Below, piece by piece: positions 61,531-64,000 of a stretch of 64,000 nucleotides of DNA (position 1 is the stretch's first letter; each line of letters begins with the position of its first letter). The stretch is from Solenopsis invicta (Eukaryota; Arthropoda; Insecta; Hymenoptera; Formicidae). The translations under genes were made by a program, and so were the position numbers. The stretch spans positions 798,894-862,893 of the forward strand of contig NC_052676.1 in assembly GCF_016802725.1 (NCBI RefSeq). Direction: 5' to 3'. The notes below the pieces were generated by a model that was not told the origin of the DNA, did no database searches, and worked only from the letters and a program-made list of their open reading frames with translations.

Positions 61531-64000
61531 TTCAGAGTATATAACATGAGATCAATTTACATAAAATTTGATAACACAATGTATTCATTAATATACACTT
61601 GTTCTGATCACTCGAGAGAATAAAAATCGGAGAGTTAATTCTCTTGGAAACTTAAATTCCTAACAATGCATTTTTAAACTGGTTAAATTTGTATTTGTTT
61701 TGCGATATTGAGATCCAATTACCAAGTTGGAAGTAAAAGTACAAAATACTTTTGGATGCGTCTGAAAACTTTATGAGAGTGGAACCTGGGAAGGCTCTCT
61801 GAGTCAACAGTAAGCCATTTTGCTTTACGTAATACATATTTAAAGAATAATATATCAATGCGACATTGTTTATTTGTAGTTTATAATTTATTTATAAGTA
61901 ATGGTACCATTGAAAATAATTATAAAAATATTACTATTTTTATCTTTATTTATTTTCAATTATATATTTTTTATTTGATAAAGAATTGAATTATTTATGC
62001 AAATTCCATTTATTTTGATATTTTTATTTTCTACAATTTGCTTTATTTAATTAATGTTTAACTACTGTGTATAGGTTATTTAATTTTAAAGCCAAGGTAT
62101 TCGTCATAAATGAGATGATAATCTCTATCTACGGCTCTTACATGCTAATGCGAGATATCTCAGAGACATGATAACTAGGTTTACAAAACGCATGGATGAG
62201 CGACACTTACCAAGGGGGTTGTTTTGCGCTGTTGTTGCAGCTGCTGTCGCACATACAAACGCTAGAAGCCGTTGCCACCTTTTAACTTGATGACGGACAA
62301 TAAGGCTAGGCAACGGATGACAACAGTGACGACAGATGAGCCTCGGGGTTTGCTCTGTTTGCGAAACTCCGAGAGAGGCATAGACAATTAATTACCTTAG
62401 CAATTAAATACCTGCCAAGCTTGACGAGCAATTATTTCTCCAAACGCCAGCGTGACACCTAATATATGGGGTATATCGTAGAACCAATGTAAGGAACAGT
62501 AAACGTTTGTTGTTTGATGAAATTAAAGTTGATTTTTATCCTAAATTTCTTTCTATCCTAAACATCTCAATTTGAAGAAAAATTAATTTTTCAATTTAAA
62601 CTTGCTTTCCATTTTCACTTTAAACGTTGTTTTAATCGCGTGCTGTTGGCATTTAATTTTGATGATTGAGGCGTGTGCTGATTTTAATTGTTAAATAGTA
62701 AATGGTAGTGACGGTTAGGTTGAGAATTACGTTGAAAATCCGCGCCACGCTAATGGAATTTCTAATTAGATAATTTAATACGCTGCGCTGTGCTTCCCAA
62801 ATCTTTGTATGCATTATATATTAAACGTATGTAGAAACTATAATTATAAATTAAACATCTCTCCGAAATGCATCTCTTAGGTAGACAAATTAAATATTCA
62901 TTGCTGAAATTACAACTAAGTTGATTTCATGTAACAAATCTACATTTTAAATTTCGGTTTAAATTACGTCAGGACATAACTATTAAAAATCAAAATTAAA
63001 TTAACATGCCATCTATAAAATTTACATTTATATTAACTTTTACTCTGCATTAAAAATTAAATCATCAACTCGTTTTTTGAATTATTAATATGAAATGAAA
63101 AACACCAAAAATAATATTTTTTAATGTTAATTACGTCAACATTAAATTTGTAATAATGTAATAAGTAATTCTAAACTTGAAATTGTATTTATAATATAAT
63201 TAAACTTTGAATATATTATTCGGACGATTAATTCAACTAATTAAAAGCATTATTCATATTTTTATATTATTATACTTTAATTATTATATTTCCCAGTATT
63301 GTAACTTTAGTCATACCAGTTTTGCATTTTAAAATAACTTTTAATTTATAAAAATTTGAGTTACGTTAAAAATTTTATCTTACCTTAACACGGTAAAATA
63401 ACGTTAATATTTTTATTTGTAATAAATTAATACTAAAAACTTTGAAACTGCTATTTGAATTACTGTAACATTTTCAGAGTGATAAACTTAGTTATTAAAG
63501 TATTTTGCATAGGAATAATATTACGATAGTTTCAGGTCTTTATTCCGAAGGTTAAACCAATCCTTCGGCAGCGTTCCGATACTTTAATCCCTAAATGGGA
63601 AAAGGATTTTTCATCGAACTTTTAAAGTAACGCTGGCATTGTATTGCCGGGCTCTCTTCGGTAAACTTTTATAATCACAAATAGGATTACTTTACTCTGC
63701 TTTTGATAAGTTCTCCTTTAAATACCGTGTATACGGCCTCTGGCGACAAAAGCGTTTGCATTCACTACTAGATTCTCATTTCTCGGGTCAATTCGGACAC
63801 GGAGTTTTATTTTGCATCAGATAAAATTTATTTCTTTTTACGACTCTTTCTTGTCCTATTTTTATAATCAAATAATTCACTTAACATTGATCGATCAGTT
63901 GAGAGATTCAGTTACCATTTATATTTAAAAATTGTACAATTTAATTGTCAATACAAAAATCTAATTGTAAGTACTGTAATTAAATCGCAATACATGTTTC
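61531..64000. other. Presumed intron to the right edge, no gene seen
   Basis: The stretch is dominated by AT-rich DNA, especially 61860-62090 and 62820-63480. A GC-richer part at about 62140-62460 has only a 62-codon minus-strand frame. No neuroligin exon 2 is recognisable before the window ends. Confidence 0.55.

Noticed and set aside
1..64000. tRNA, rRNA, snRNA, telomeric repeats or CRISPR arrays
   Set aside because: I looked by eye for T-loop consensus, U6-like starts, TTAGG arrays and regularly spaced repeats and found none. A tRNAscan-SE and Infernal run would be decisive.

Overview
This window looks like nuclear DNA from an insect, most likely a hymenopteran such as an ant. It is AT-rich and almost gene-free, with many short CpG-rich patches, microsatellites and small inverted-repeat elements. 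The one confidently recognised gene is a neuroligin, a carboxylesterase-like synaptic adhesion protein. Its first coding exon lies on the plus strand at 10564-10951, with a signal peptide, the start of the esterase-like domain and a splice donor. Taxon assignment rests on the neuroligin sequence style and general composition; no rRNA, mitochondrial or other marker is present.

Layout: 1-7740 is upstream intergenic DNA. It has a CpG-rich patch at about 1161-1510 and a cluster of three canonical E-boxes spaced exactly 10 bp apart at 2785-2810. A strongly CpG-rich block at 7741-8590 is the best candidate for the neuroligin promoter and 5' leader. A probable acceptor at 10365-10366 opens the exon that carries two short upstream ORFs and then the neuroligin start codon at 10564. 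From 10952 to the right edge the sequence is best read as the very large first intron of neuroligin: I found no second neuroligin exon in about 53 kb.

Inside this presumed intron are several things of interest. A possible short first coding exon at 19351-19440 encodes a signal-peptide-like leader that runs into a good splice donor. Its phase does not match neuroligin intron 1, so if real it belongs to a nested gene. There is a degenerate 11-bp minisatellite at 36716-36825, a G-quadruplex motif in a purine tract at 34226-34244, and two adjacent AT-rich foldbacks at 56083-56302. A probable MITE with 12-bp terminal inverted repeats spans 61057-61530. Several CpG-rich patches, for example near 20130-20480, 22230-22620, 28920-29400, 36860-37240 and 43360-43700, could be enhancers or alternative promoters.

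I saw no tRNA, rRNA, CRISPR array, intact transposase, or clearly novel multi-gene system. Most open frames outside 10564-10951 occur in GC-rich patches where several frames are open at once, and they do not look coding.
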